A stretch of 64,000 nucleotides of DNA from NCBI GenBank assembly GCA_963665555.2, contig OY762308.1, forward strand, positions 1,178,001 through 1,242,000. Direction: 5' to 3'. The notes below the pieces were generated by a model. That model was not told the DNA's origin and did not search any database. It saw only the letters and a program-made list of their open reading frames with translations. Shown piece by piece: positions 17,584 to 27,103 of the stretch. The stretch is from CAXXXW01 sp963665555 (lineage in GTDB: Bacteria; Pseudomonadota; Alphaproteobacteria; Thalassobaculales; Thalassobaculaceae). The translations under genes and the position numbers were made by a program. How positions within the stretch are numbered: position 1 is the stretch's first letter; each line of letters begins with the position of its first letter.

Positions 17584-18601
17584 CGACAAAACCCGCGTCG
17601 GTCAACGCATTCCGAATATGGTACATGCTGATGTGGTTGCAGTTATGTGCCGCGACATTGGAATATTTTCGCCAATCCGTTTCCCGCAAACACTCCGTAA
17701 TCGCCCTTTTTTGTTTCTTGATCGCGATGCCGTAACCGCACACATAGCGGACCTCCGAAAAGCTCCGGACCAGTGTCGGCGGTTCGCCGTAGAATGTGCG
17801 CTGCAGGAACCAGTCGGCCTCGTGCAGCCGTTCCTGGCCGCACAGGCGCTCCTTGCGCATGTCCACCGTGAACAGATCGACCCAGCGATCGCAGGTCGCG
17901 GCGGGGGCGCGATTGTTCACGCCGCGCCGCCAGACCTGCCACAAGGCGTTGACCTTCGCCGGCTGGCCGAACTCGTTGACGAACGAATCGGGCGGCAAGG
18001 CTTGCGAGCGAACCAGTTCGGCTCCCACCACGCGGTGCTTGGGGCTGCCCTTGCCGTCGCTCTGGAACGCCATCGGAAGGACGAACCCGATATAGTCCGC
18101 GAAGGTGGCGGCGTGGTTGACGAACGCGAGCGCCAGCCACGCGCGATACCCGAACGGCGGATTGCCGACGACGGCGTGGCGCCCGCCGTTGGCGGCGGGT
18201 TTCCAGCCGAGGAAGTCCCGTTGCTCGAATTCGAGCCGGCCGGGGACGATTTCCAACCCGATCGCACGGTCGTTCGGCAGGAGGTCGTAGAACGCGCCCG
18301 TCCCCGCCGAAGGCTCGATGAACGAGTACCGCGAAACGGGCGCGTGGTCCGCGATCATGGCTTCGACAAGGTTTTCGTAACATTCGGCCGCGACTTCCGG
18401 CCGGGTGAAGAACCGGTCCAGTTCCACCGTATCGACATCGACCCAGGACGGGATCGACGGGTTGCCGGTCCAGGACCGGTTCCGGCGCGCCCTGGCCTCG
18501 TCGAGAATGTCCGCGGAGCCGAAACGCGACGCCGCCGGACGCGATTCGAACCAAGCCTGCTCCGGCGCTTCCGGCAACGCTCCGGGGAAATCGCGGTCCA
18601 T
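17576..18601 (-). CDS. Adenine-specific DNA methyltransferase (type II restriction-modification)
   Basis: SAM-dependent N6-adenine methylase protecting the host from the adjacent nuclease. The 341 residues have motif X FFTRPEVA (about 64-71), motif I IEPSAGTGAF (about 95-104), motif II LEIV (about 116) and catalytic NPPF in VVGNPPFGYRAWL (about 147-150), a gamma-like order. ATG 18601 follows GGGGAGGA at good spacing. The in-frame ATG 18688 lacks a ribosome site and would add an odd Lys/Arg-rich leader. Composition is close to the genome average, unlike the TIR gene at the other end of the operon. Confidence 0.85.
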   Translation of the reverse strand: MDRDFPGALPEAPEQAWFESRPAASRFGSADILDEARARRNRSWTGNPSIPSWVDVDTVELDRFFTRPEVAAECYENLVEAMIADHAPVSRYSFIEPSAGTGAFYDLLPNDRAIGLEIVPGRLEFEQRDFLGWKPAANGGRHAVVGNPPFGYRAWLALAFVNHAATFADYIGFVLPMAFQSDGKGSPKHRVVGAELVRSQALPPDSFVNEFGQPAKVNALWQVWRRGVNNRAPAATCDRWVDLFTVDMRKERLCGQERLHEADWFLQRTFYGEPPTLVRSFSEVRYVCGYGIAIKKQKRAITECLRETDWRKYSNVAAHNCNHISMYHIRNALTDAGFVDG

Positions 18602-18754
18602 CTTTGCCAAGTCCTCCCCAGCGCCGATTCGCCCGATCCTTACACTCTTTCGGGACAAAAGGGAAACCTTTTTCGCCCCCTTCCCCATGGCGGCGCGGCG
18701 GCGGCGGGGGTAGACTGTCGCGCGCAAGCGGGGGACGCGCGGGAGGGACGGGTC

Positions 18755-18937
18755 GTGCCGACGAAGGTGAAAGCGATGCTCACGCTCGCGGTGGCCGCGC
18801 TCGGCGCCGCCTGCTTCTGGCTGGAGCGGACCTACGCGGACCCGGCGGTCGCCTGGGTCGTCGGCGGGCTGGCCGCCTTCATGGTGCTGGCGCTCTGGCT
18901 GTTCCCGGAGGCCGGCGTCAAGGACGGCGAACGCTGA
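18755..18937 (+). CDS. Small two-helix membrane protein
   Basis: 60 residues from GTG 18755, preceded by GGGAGGGA (18741-18748); a shorter version from ATG 18776 is possible. Two hydrophobic segments, MLTLAVAALGAACFWL and AWVVGGLAAFMVLALWLF, are separated by a short polar turn, followed by a charged tail ending VKDGER. Family not recognised. It is divergent from the methyltransferase, across about 150 bp that should contain both promoters. Confidence 0.6.
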   Translation: MPTKVKAMLTLAVAALGAACFWLERTYADPAVAWVVGGLAAFMVLALWLFPEAGVKDGER

Positions 18938-18984
18938 CCGGAGGCGCGGGCGGAACGGGACGGCGCAAGGCGGCGGCTCGTCGA

Positions 18985-19425
18985 TTACGCCGTCGCGAAC
19001 GGGTTCCTCGTCGGCAATTCGGGAAACAGCGAGAAGTCGCGGTCGCGCGTGAGCAACGCCTCCACGCCGTGAGCGACGCAAAGCGCCGCGACGCGCGCGT
19101 CGTGAACGAGGCCGCCGGTAACGCCCGGACGGTCGACGAACCGCTCCAGAATCGTCGCGAAACCTCCGGTCTCCCCGATCATGCGGTTCGATGGGGAGGC
19201 CGCCCAAACCCGGAATTGCTCCCAGGCTTCCGTCGGACTCGACGCCCGTTCCTTCCAGATCCGGCGGTTCGTCGCCACGCTCAGGAATTCGTAGCAACAC
19301 GGCCACGGGATGGCCCAGGGCGAATTTCCCTCGGCGAGATCGATCATGACCGCTCGCGCGACCGCGCCTTCCCGCGACTCCCTGCGATGCGCATGGACCA
19401 GTACATTGGTGTCCACGGCAATCAC
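18985..19425 (-). CDS. vapC: VapC-type PIN-domain ribonuclease toxin
   Basis: PIN-fold RNase toxin, cleaving tRNA or rRNA when free of its antitoxin. The 146 residues keep the acidic site: D5 in MIAVDTNVLVH, E46 in CCYEFLSV, D109 in GLVHDARVAALC, and D128/D130 in LLTRDRDF. The ATG overlaps the vapB stop by 4 bp (19422-19425), the normal antitoxin-first arrangement. Intact, unlike other accessory genes in the window. Part of the accessory stretch containing the restriction-TIR operon. Confidence 0.9.
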   Translation of the reverse strand: MIAVDTNVLVHAHRRESREGAVARAVMIDLAEGNSPWAIPWPCCYEFLSVATNRRIWKERASSPTEAWEQFRVWAASPSNRMIGETGGFATILERFVDRPGVTGGLVHDARVAALCVAHGVEALLTRDRDFSLFPELPTRNPFATA

Positions 19426-19676
19426 CGGTCGTCGCGATCATCGTGGATGAGAGAACGCAACTCCGGCCAGCCGAGGCCGGCCAACGGGTCGGGGCCGGCC
19501 GGGTCGCCCACGCTTCGGTCGGGAAGCCTGTAGCCGTTCGCCGGCGCGGCCGGCCGCGGAGGAAGCACGGCCCTCAAACCGTCCTCGACCACCGCGCGCA
19601 GGGGCCGTCCCGTCGCCGCGGCGTGGCGTTCGGCGCGCGCAAGCAGGTCCTCCCGGATGTCCAGCCTGGTTTCCAT
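19422..19676 (-). CDS. vapB: VapB-type antitoxin
   Basis: 84 residues. The N-terminal half, METRLDIREDLLARAERHAA followed by TGRPLRAVVEDGLRAVL, looks like a ribbon-helix-helix DNA-binding domain. The Pro/Asp-rich C-terminal half ending ELRSLIHDDRDDR would wrap the toxin. It overlaps vapC by 4 bp and should repress its own promoter in the about 100 bp upstream. Assignment rests on size, fold pattern and pairing with a clear PIN toxin. Confidence 0.82.
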   Translation of the reverse strand: METRLDIREDLLARAERHAAATGRPLRAVVEDGLRAVLPPRPAAPANGYRLPDRSVGDPAGPDPLAGLGWPELRSLIHDDRDDR

Positions 19677-19774
19677 CGCCGGAAGTTATCCGAACCCCCG
19701 GCCCCGCGGCAATCCCGTTCCGCGCCGGCCGTGCTATGGATGGAGCCGGGAACGCACGGAGCGGGAGCGGGGGC

Positions 19775-20449
19775 ATGACGAGGCGGACGGGGTCGCGGGG
19801 CCTGATGGCGTTCTGGGCGGACATCGAGGACGGTTATGTCGAGGGCTTCCGCGAGTGGCACAATTGCGAGCACATGGCCGAGCGCTGCGCGGTTCCCGGC
19901 TTCGCGGCCGGGCGGCGCTACAACGGGATCGGCGGCGCGCCGATGTTCCTGATGTACTACGAGACCGACGACGCGGCGGTGCTGGCGAGCGACGCCTACC
20001 ACGCGCGCCTCAACGACCCGACGCCGTGGACCCGCGCCGTCCTGCCCCGCTTCCGCAACGCCGACCGCAACGTCTTCGCCCTGCTGGCCGAGGCCGGCGC
20101 GGCGCCGGAAACCGAACCGCCCTACGTCACGACCTGCCGCTTCGACCTCGACCCCGGCCGGGAGGAAGAGGCCGCCGCCTGGCATTCCGGGCCGTGGCTC
20201 GAAGGGCTGGCGGCGCGCGACGGCGTGGCGCGCGCCCGGCTCTACCGGATCGACGAGGGCGTGTCCGGCATCGCCACCCGGGAGCGCGAATCGCATGGCG
20301 GCGGGCCGGGCGACCTGAAATACCTCGCGCTGGTCGAGACGGCCGGCCGGGAATGCCCCGGACTCGACGATCCCGGCCCCTTCGCGCGGCGGCGCGAGCG
20401 GCGGGAGGCGTTCTGGCTCGACATGGCGCTCTACCCGCCGGCGGCGTAG
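19775..20449 (+). CDS. Uncharacterised EthD-like/dimeric alpha-beta barrel protein
   Basis: 224 residues from ATG 19775, which has purine-rich GGGAGCGGGGG just upstream; ATG 19736 is an alternative. The motif FREWHNCEHMAERCAVPGF is the W-x-x-x-E-H-x-x-E-R signature of ferredoxin-like dimeric barrels, and a second half-domain follows. The protein at 37745-38386 has the same pattern (WYDLEHLPERRAIPGF), so the window carries two relatives. Such proteins often work in degradation of small organic molecules; no specific reaction can be assigned. Confidence 0.6.
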   Translation: MTRRTGSRGLMAFWADIEDGYVEGFREWHNCEHMAERCAVPGFAAGRRYNGIGGAPMFLMYYETDDAAVLASDAYHARLNDPTPWTRAVLPRFRNADRNVFALLAEAGAAPETEPPYVTTCRFDLDPGREEEAAAWHSGPWLEGLAARDGVARARLYRIDEGVSGIATRERESHGGGPGDLKYLALVETAGRECPGLDDPGPFARRRERREAFWLDMALYPPAA

Positions 20450-20472
20450 CGGGGCGGCCGCGCGCCCCGGCC

Positions 20473-20991
20473 TCAGTTCCGCGCCGCCACGATCGGTTCG
20501 ACCGGGCGCGGCTCCAGGTCCCAGGGGAAGTAGATCCAGGTGTCCTGGCTCACCTCGGTGACGAAGGTGTCCACCATCGGCCGGCCGGCGGGCTTGGCGT
20601 AGATGGTGGCGAAATGCGCCCTGGGCAGCAGGCCGCGCACGACCTTCGCCGTCTCGCCCGTGTCCACCAGGTCGTCCACGATCAGCCAGCCGGCGCCGTC
20701 CTCCGTCATGCGGGGCGGCTTCACGATTTCGACCTCGCCGCGCTCGCGCGCCTCGATCCGCTCGACGGCGTTGTCGCGGTAGCTGACCAGCCCCACCGTG
20801 TCGATCACGCGGATTTCGAGTTCGCGGGCGACGATGGCGGCGGGGACCAGGCCGCCGCGGGTGATCGCGACCACGCCCTCGAACGGCCGCCGGTCGAACA
20901 GCCGCCAGGCCAGCGCCTTGGCCGTGCGGTGCAGCTCCTCCCATCCGACGGGGAAGGCCCGGTTGTAGGCGACGCCGCCCCGTTCGCTCAC
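20473..20991 (-). CDS. gpt: Xanthine-guanine phosphoribosyltransferase
   Basis: Salvages xanthine, guanine and hypoxanthine to nucleotides with PRPP. The 172 residues have the Gpt layout: AFPVGWEELHRTAKALAWRL, the start of the Rossmann core EGVVAITRGGLVPA, and the PRPP loop LIVDDLVDTGETAK, ending WDLEPRPVEP. GTG 20991 is preceded by GGGAGGGGG and is taken as the start. It lies 44 bp beyond the lipoprotein gene on the same strand. Confidence 0.93.
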   Translation of the reverse strand: MSERGGVAYNRAFPVGWEELHRTAKALAWRLFDRRPFEGVVAITRGGLVPAAIVARELEIRVIDTVGLVSYRDNAVERIEARERGEVEIVKPPRMTEDGAGWLIVDDLVDTGETAKVVRGLLPRAHFATIYAKPAGRPMVDTFVTEVSQDTWIYFPWDLEPRPVEPIVAARN

Positions 20992-21035
20992 CGCCCCCTC
21001 CCGGACGCGCCCCGGAATCCGCCGAAGAGGCCGCG

Positions 21036-22217
21036 CTAGCGGACGTAGAGCCGGACCTCGTTGCCGCCGCTCGGCGAGGTGGTGGCCGAAAGCGCCACCC
21101 GGTCCGGCGGCAGGCCCATGTCCACCAGCGAGCGCAGCACCGCCTGGGCGTTGCGCCGCGCCGTGTTGGCGTCGAGCGCCGCGCGCGCCGCGTCGCCCGT
21201 CGAACTGACCGCGACCAGGTCGAAGGACGCCTCCGGCTGGCGCTGCAGCGCCCCGTTGACGGCCGTGTACAGCGCCTGCTGGTAGTCCACGTCGGGCCGG
21301 TCGAAGCGGATCACGACGAGGGCGCGGCGGGGATCGGTCCGCGCGTCCGGCGCGGCCGACGACATCGACGGCGCCGCCGGGGCGGGCGCCGCGCGGGCGG
21401 CGCTGGACAGGCTCGGCCCGAGGTACTCGCCGTTCTTGATCGCCAGCGCGAGGACGTTCAGGTCGCCCCGCTCGTTCGCGACATAGGTGGACTGGCGGCG
21501 GATGTCGTCGCTCAACTCGGTCAGCAGCCGGTCGATCAGGACGACCGTGCGGTTCACATCGTCCTCCAGCGCCTCGAGCTGGCGGTGATCCTCCTCGATC
21601 GCGCCGGAGAGGCCGAAGGCGGCGCGGGTCGCCTCCAGCAGGTAGGTGGACATCGCGGCGTCGGCGGCGACGCGGTTGGAGAGCGCGTTCATGGCGCCGA
21701 TGTCGGCGCTCACCCCTTCGAGTTCGGCCTGCGCCCGGTTCCAGTCGCCGACGAGTTCGGGATTGCCCGGCGTGGCGCCCACCTGCAGGCGCGAGCGAAT
21801 CGCGGCGACGCGCGCGTGGTAGCCCTGGGCGTTCGCGACGGTGCGCTGGCGGATCGCCTGGAGGTCGCCGTTCTCGCCGGAGACCGATTCCTGCAGGCGG
21901 CGCAGGTCGTCCCGCAACTGGACCACCTTGCCGCCGACGAAGGTTCCGGTGTCCGGGCCGGGGCTGGGCGGCTCCACCCGGAAGTCGGTTTCGCCGAGCC
22001 GGGGCGGCGCGCCGGCGGGCGCGGCCTCCGGCGCCTCGGCGGCGGCGCCTTCCTCCAGCGGCGGCGGAAGCGCGACGACGGCCGCGGCGGGCGCGCCGGC
22101 CGCGGGCGCGTCTCCGGGCGGCGGCCAAAGGGCGTCGTCGGGAGCGGCGCACGCGCCGAGGACGAGGACCGCGCCCAGGGCGGCGATCGGCAAGCGATTG
22201 GTGACCATCTGCGCCAT
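21036..22217 (-). CDS. Outer-membrane lipoprotein with coiled coil and OmpA-like C-terminus
   Basis: 393 residues. A lipoprotein signal, LPIAALGAVLVLGACAA, places the lipid-bearing Cys about 25 residues in. A long Pro/Ala-rich linker follows, then a predicted coiled coil (LRDDLRRLQESV to IRRQSTYVANE). The C-terminal 90 residues resemble OmpA/MotB peptidoglycan-binding domains (ANTARRNAQAVLRSLVDMGL then VALSATTSPSG). It could tether the outer membrane to the wall. Start ATG 22217; ATG 22208 is equally possible. Closest family not certain. Confidence 0.65.
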   Translation of the reverse strand: MAQMVTNRLPIAALGAVLVLGACAAPDDALWPPPGDAPAAGAPAAAVVALPPPLEEGAAAEAPEAAPAGAPPRLGETDFRVEPPSPGPDTGTFVGGKVVQLRDDLRRLQESVSGENGDLQAIRQRTVANAQGYHARVAAIRSRLQVGATPGNPELVGDWNRAQAELEGVSADIGAMNALSNRVAADAAMSTYLLEATRAAFGLSGAIEEDHRQLEALEDDVNRTVVLIDRLLTELSDDIRRQSTYVANERGDLNVLALAIKNGEYLGPSLSSAARAAPAPAAPSMSSAAPDARTDPRRALVVIRFDRPDVDYQQALYTAVNGALQRQPEASFDLVAVSSTGDAARAALDANTARRNAQAVLRSLVDMGLPPDRVALSATTSPSGGNEVRLYVR

Positions 22218-22355
22218 AACCCCGGCTGTGCATTCCCGTTTCGGGGACCGCCCCGCCCGCCGAACCGGCGCGGTCGGCGAGGTCCGACGAAATCGTACAG
22301 AAGCCGCCCCCCGATCACAAGGCGTTTCCCGAAGGCGCTTTTTTACCCTCTCCCC

Positions 22356-22384
22356 TTGCATGGGGAAACCGCTTTCTGTAGTTT
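22356..22384 (+). promoter_or_regulatory. Possible sigma-70-type promoter for tRNA-Arg
   Basis: TTGCAT (22356-22361) and TAGTTT (22379-22384) are separated by 17 bp and would start transcription about 8 bp before the tRNA. Each box matches only three of six consensus positions, so support is mostly spacing and position. Confidence 0.3.
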
Positions 22385-22398
22385 CCGCCCGCCTCGGC

Positions 22399-23408
<1,010 letters not shown>

Positions 23409-23547
23409 GGCGGGGCTCCCATTCGGGGGCGCGCGGCGACGGCGCGCGCGGCGCGCATCCTGCCGGCGCGGACCGGGGATGAAAAGAGGCGCGAAACGCG
23501 CTATCCCTCCGCGCGCCTTCGACCGACGGGGGAGCCGGGAGCCGCCA

Positions 23548-24597
23548 ATGCCGTTTTTCGAACGTTACCTGACCGTGTGGGTCGGGCTGTGCATCGTCGC
23601 CGGGATCGCGCTCGGCCAGATGGCGCCCGCCCTGTTCGGGACGCTCGCCGGGCTGGAATACGCCAGCGTCAACCTCGTCGTCGCCGTGCTGATCTGGGCG
23701 ATGGTCTACCCGATGATGATCGCGGTCGATTTCGCCAGCCTGCGCCGGGTGGCGGAGCAACCGCGCGGGCTGGCGATCGCGCTGGCGGTGAACTGGCTGG
23801 TCAAGCCCTTCACCATGGCGGCGCTGGGCGTGTTCTTCTTCAAGGGCCTGTTCGCGCCCTGGATACCGCCGGCCGACGCCGAGGGCTATATCGCCGGGCT
23901 GATCCTCCTCGGCGCCGCGCCCTGCACGGCGATGGTGTTCGTCTGGTCGCAGCTGACGCGCGGCGACCCGAACTACACGCTGGTGCAGGTGAGCGTGAAC
24001 GACGTCATCATGGTGTTCGCCTTCGCGCCCATCGTCGCCCTGCTGCTCGGCGTGACCGAGATTCCGGTCCCGTGGGAGACGCTGCTGCTTTCGGTCGCGC
24101 TCTATGTGGTGGCGCCGCTGCTCGCCGGGATCGCGACGCGCCGGCGCCTTTCGCGCCAGGGCGGCGCGGCGGCGGTGGAGGCGTTCACGGCCCGCGCCAA
24201 GCCCGCCTCGATCGTCGCGCTGCTGGCGACGGTGGTGCTGCTGTTCGGCTTCCAGGGCGGGACGATCCTGGAGCGGCCGGTCCTGATCGCGCTGATCGCG
24301 GCGCCGCTGCTGGTGCAGACCTACGGCGTTTTCGCGGTGGCCTACGCGGCGGCCTGGGCGCTGCGCGTGCCGCACCGGATCGCCGCGCCCTGCGCGATGA
24401 TCGGGACCTCCAACTTCTTCGAACTCGCGGTCGCGGTGGCGATCGGGCTGTTCGGCCTGCACTCCGGGGCGGCGCTGGCGACCGTGGTCGGCGTGCTGGT
24501 GGAGGTGCCGGCGATGCTCTCGCTGGTCGCCTTCGCCAACCGCACGCGCGGCTGGATCGAGGCGCGCGCCGCCGAGCCGGCCGGCGCGGCGCTCTAG
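23548..24597 (+). CDS. ACR3-family arsenite efflux transporter
   Basis: Inner-membrane carrier that expels arsenite. The 349 residues form about ten helices. Hallmarks are the helix-4 motif GAAPCTAMVFVWS with the essential cysteine, NLVVAVLIWAMVYPMM, and IGTSNFFELAVA in helix 9. ATG 23548 follows GGGAGCCG; upstream in-frame codons lack family resemblance. No arsR or arsC is nearby, which is unusual. hemF begins 10 bp downstream on the same strand, so the two are probably co-transcribed. Confidence 0.9.
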   Translation: MPFFERYLTVWVGLCIVAGIALGQMAPALFGTLAGLEYASVNLVVAVLIWAMVYPMMIAVDFASLRRVAEQPRGLAIALAVNWLVKPFTMAALGVFFFKGLFAPWIPPADAEGYIAGLILLGAAPCTAMVFVWSQLTRGDPNYTLVQVSVNDVIMVFAFAPIVALLLGVTEIPVPWETLLLSVALYVVAPLLAGIATRRRLSRQGGAAAVEAFTARAKPASIVALLATVVLLFGFQGGTILERPVLIALIAAPLLVQTYGVFAVAYAAAWALRVPHRIAAPCAMIGTSNFFELAVAVAIGLFGLHSGAALATVVGVLVEVPAMLSLVAFANRTRGWIEARAAEPAGAAL

Positions 24598-24607
24598 GGG
24601 ACGGCCC

Positions 24608-25489
24608 GTGTACCTTTCCGACGACGCGGGGCGGGAGCGCGCGCGCGCCTGGTTCGAGGCGCTGCGCGACCGCATCCGCGACGCCTTCGAGGCGCTGGAG
24701 GACGAGTACGACGGCCCGGACCGCGCGCGCGCGCCCGGCCGGTTCCGGACCCGGGCGTGGGAGCGCGAGGGCGGGGGCGGCGGCGTCATGTCGATGATGG
24801 CCGGCCGCGTGTTCGAGAAGGTGGGCGTCAATGTCTCCACCGTGTGGGGCGCGTTTCCCGAAGGCTTCGCGGCCCAGATTCCCGGCGCGGACGAGGACCC
24901 GTCCTTCTGGGCGTCGGGCGTTTCGGTGGTGGCGCACATGCGCTCGCCCCGCGTGCCCGCCGTCCACATGAACACGCGCCACATCGCCACCTCGAAATCG
25001 TGGTTCGGCGGCGGCGCGGACCTGACGCCGATGGTCCCGGAGGAGGCCGGGGCCGAGGCCGCGATGTTCCACGACGCGCTGCGCGCCGCCTGCGACGCCC
25101 ACGAGCCCGGCCGCTACCCCCGCCTGAAGGCGTGGTGCGACGAGTATTTCCACCTCCGCCACCGGGACGAGCCGCGCGGAATTGGCGGAATCTTCTTCGA
25201 CTACCTGGAGGAGGATTTCGACCGCGACCTCGCCTTCGTCCAGGACGTGGGGCGGGCCTTCCTCGATGCGTATCCCCGGATCGTGCGCCGGCGGATGAAC
25301 GAGGGCTGGACCGGGGCGGAGCGCCGCCACCAGCTGGTCCGCCGCGGGCGCTATGTCGAGTTCAACCTGCTGCAGGACCGCGGCACGCTGTTCGGCCTGC
25401 GCACCGGCGGCAATGTCGAGGCGATCCTGATGAGCCTGCCGCCCGAGGTCGCCTGGCCGGTCCCCGGCGGCATGGACCCGGCGGGCTGA
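24608..25489 (+). CDS. hemF: Oxygen-dependent coproporphyrinogen III oxidase
   Basis: Converts coproporphyrinogen III to protoporphyrinogen IX with O2 in haem synthesis. The 293 residues contain the conserved VHMNTRHIA and SWFGGGADLTP segments of the active site, YFHLRHRDEPRGIGG, and YVEFNLLQDRGTLFGL near the C-terminus. GTG 24608 is the start. An aerobic lifestyle is implied. It is convergent with the TPP enzyme gene (6-bp gap) and lies 10 bp after the ACR3 gene. Confidence 0.97.
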   Translation: MYLSDDAGRERARAWFEALRDRIRDAFEALEDEYDGPDRARAPGRFRTRAWEREGGGGGVMSMMAGRVFEKVGVNVSTVWGAFPEGFAAQIPGADEDPSFWASGVSVVAHMRSPRVPAVHMNTRHIATSKSWFGGGADLTPMVPEEAGAEAAMFHDALRAACDAHEPGRYPRLKAWCDEYFHLRHRDEPRGIGGIFFDYLEEDFDRDLAFVQDVGRAFLDAYPRIVRRRMNEGWTGAERRHQLVRRGRYVEFNLLQDRGTLFGLRTGGNVEAILMSLPPEVAWPVPGGMDPAG

Positions 25490-25495
25490 AACCGT

Positions 25496-27103
25496 TCAGT
25501 CGAACACCGTGTCCATGTAGTGCTCGGCGTCCACCACGGCCTCGATCACCGTCGGGCCGTCCGCCCGCAGCGCCGCCGCGAGCGCGCCGCGCAGCCCCCC
25601 GGCGTCGCGGACGCCCACGGCCGGCGCGCCGAAGTAATGCGCCGGCGGCTCCCCGTACTCCTCCATCTCGACCTGGGAGCCGTACTGGGCGTATTGCCGG
25701 CGCGCCTGCTTGATCTGGATCAGCGAGAGCCAGCGGTCGTTCAGCACGACGACCGGGAGGCAGAGGCCGAGCCGCCGCGCCGTCGCCACCTCGCCCGCCG
25801 TCATCTGGAAACAGCCGTCGCCGATAAGGCAGACGACCGGCAGGTCCGGCCGGGCCAGCTTGCACGCGATGGCGCCGGGCAGGCCGATCCCCATCGACGA
25901 CCAGCCGTTGGTGACATGGCAGGTCCGGGGCGCGTGGGCCGTCCACTGGCTGGCGATCTGGTGCGTGTGCGCGCCCACATCGTAGCAGACGATCCCCTCG
26001 CGGGGCAGGACCTCGCGGACGACGTCGATGGCGGCGTGGGCCGCGAAACCGGCGGCCTCGGGGCGCAGCGCGGCCTGGAACGCCGCCCGGTGCGCCGCCA
26101 GCTCCGCCGCCGTCCAGTCGTTGCGCGCGGCCGGCCGCGCCAGCAGGCGACCGAGCGTGTCCGCGATGTCGCCGGTCGCGGCGCCGGCGAGGTTCACGCT
26201 CGCGTCGACGTCCGGGTCCTCGATGTCGATGGACAGCACCGGCACATCGCCCGCCCAGGCCTCGTACTCCACCTCCACCGTGTCGAAGCCGAGGCCGACG
26301 ACCAGGTCGGCGGAGCGGAGGAACCGGCGCTGGACCTGGCGGCGGCCGCGCTCGATGCAGCCGAAGGCGAGCGGATGGTCCTCGTCGATCAGGCCCTTGG
26401 CCATGGTCGAGGAGCCGAAGGGCAGGCCGTGGCGCTCCACGAAGGCCTTCAGCGGGCCGGGGTCGCGCATCCGCGCGGCCGAGGAGCCGAGCACGGCGAC
26501 CGGCCGGCGCGCCGCCGCGAGCAGGGCCGCCGCCCGGTCCAGCGCCGCCTCGTCCGCCCGCGCCGCGACCGGGCGGGCCGGAACCGCGCCCGTCGCCGCC
26601 GCCTCTCCCGCCGGGGCGAGCGAAACATCCTCCGGCAGGTCGATATGCACCGGCCCCATCGGCTCGGAGAGCGCGATTTCGAGCGCGCGGGCCACCGTCT
26701 CCGCCACGTTGTCGCGGCGCGCCGCCAGCGTCGCCTTGGCGATCGGCGCGAACAGCGCGTGGTGGTCGATCAGCATCTGGATGCGGCGGCCGAGCTGCGC
26801 CTCGTTCAGGTTGCAGGTGATCGCGATCATCGGCGAGCGGTCGAGATAGGCGCTCCCCACGCCGGTGGCGAGATTGGTCGCGCCCGGCCCCAGCGTGGCG
26901 ATGCAGAGGCCCGGCCGGCCGGTCATCCGCCCCATCACGTCGGCGGCGAAGCCGGCCGACCCCTCGTGGCCGGTAAGCACGAATTCGATCCCGCCGAGCC
27001 GCATCGCCTCGATCAGGGGGAGGACATTGCCGCTCGGCACGCCGAAACCGTGGGTCACGCCGGCTTCCCGCAGCATTTTCACGATGAGGTCGGAATTGTT
27101 CAC
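25496..27103 (-). CDS. Thiamine pyrophosphate enzyme, acetolactate-synthase-like
   Basis: 535 residues in the three-domain TPP fold. The catalytic Glu sits in LTGHEGSAGFAADV at about 50, the central domain includes AVLGSSAARM, and the ThDP motif is LIGDGCFQMTAGE ending in VVVLNDR. The partner reaction (acetolactate, glyoxylate carboligase, decarboxylase or other) is not readable. It lacks oxalyl-CoA decarboxylase hallmarks. GTG 27103 overlaps the MFS stop by 4 bp (GTGA), so it is the last gene of the nine-gene transporter operon and translationally coupled. Confidence 0.85.
   Translation of the reverse strand: MNNSDLIVKMLREAGVTHGFGVPSGNVLPLIEAMRLGGIEFVLTGHEGSAGFAADVMGRMTGRPGLCIATLGPGATNLATGVGSAYLDRSPMIAITCNLNEAQLGRRIQMLIDHHALFAPIAKATLAARRDNVAETVARALEIALSEPMGPVHIDLPEDVSLAPAGEAAATGAVPARPVAARADEAALDRAAALLAAARRPVAVLGSSAARMRDPGPLKAFVERHGLPFGSSTMAKGLIDEDHPLAFGCIERGRRQVQRRFLRSADLVVGLGFDTVEVEYEAWAGDVPVLSIDIEDPDVDASVNLAGAATGDIADTLGRLLARPAARNDWTAAELAAHRAAFQAALRPEAAGFAAHAAIDVVREVLPREGIVCYDVGAHTHQIASQWTAHAPRTCHVTNGWSSMGIGLPGAIACKLARPDLPVVCLIGDGCFQMTAGEVATARRLGLCLPVVVLNDRWLSLIQIKQARRQYAQYGSQVEMEEYGEPPAHYFGAPAVGVRDAGGLRGALAAALRADGPTVIEAVVDAEHYMDTVFD

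Noticed and set aside
18602..18688. Upstream ATG 18688 as methyltransferase start
   Set aside because: No ribosome site, an unusual Lys/Arg-rich leader, and ATG 18601 has GGGGAGGA at good spacing.
25496..27103. Oxalyl-CoA decarboxylase to pair with the Frc-like gene
   Set aside because: It is an acetolactate-synthase-like TPP enzyme without the ADP/CoA-binding features expected, and it lies 10 kb away in another operon.
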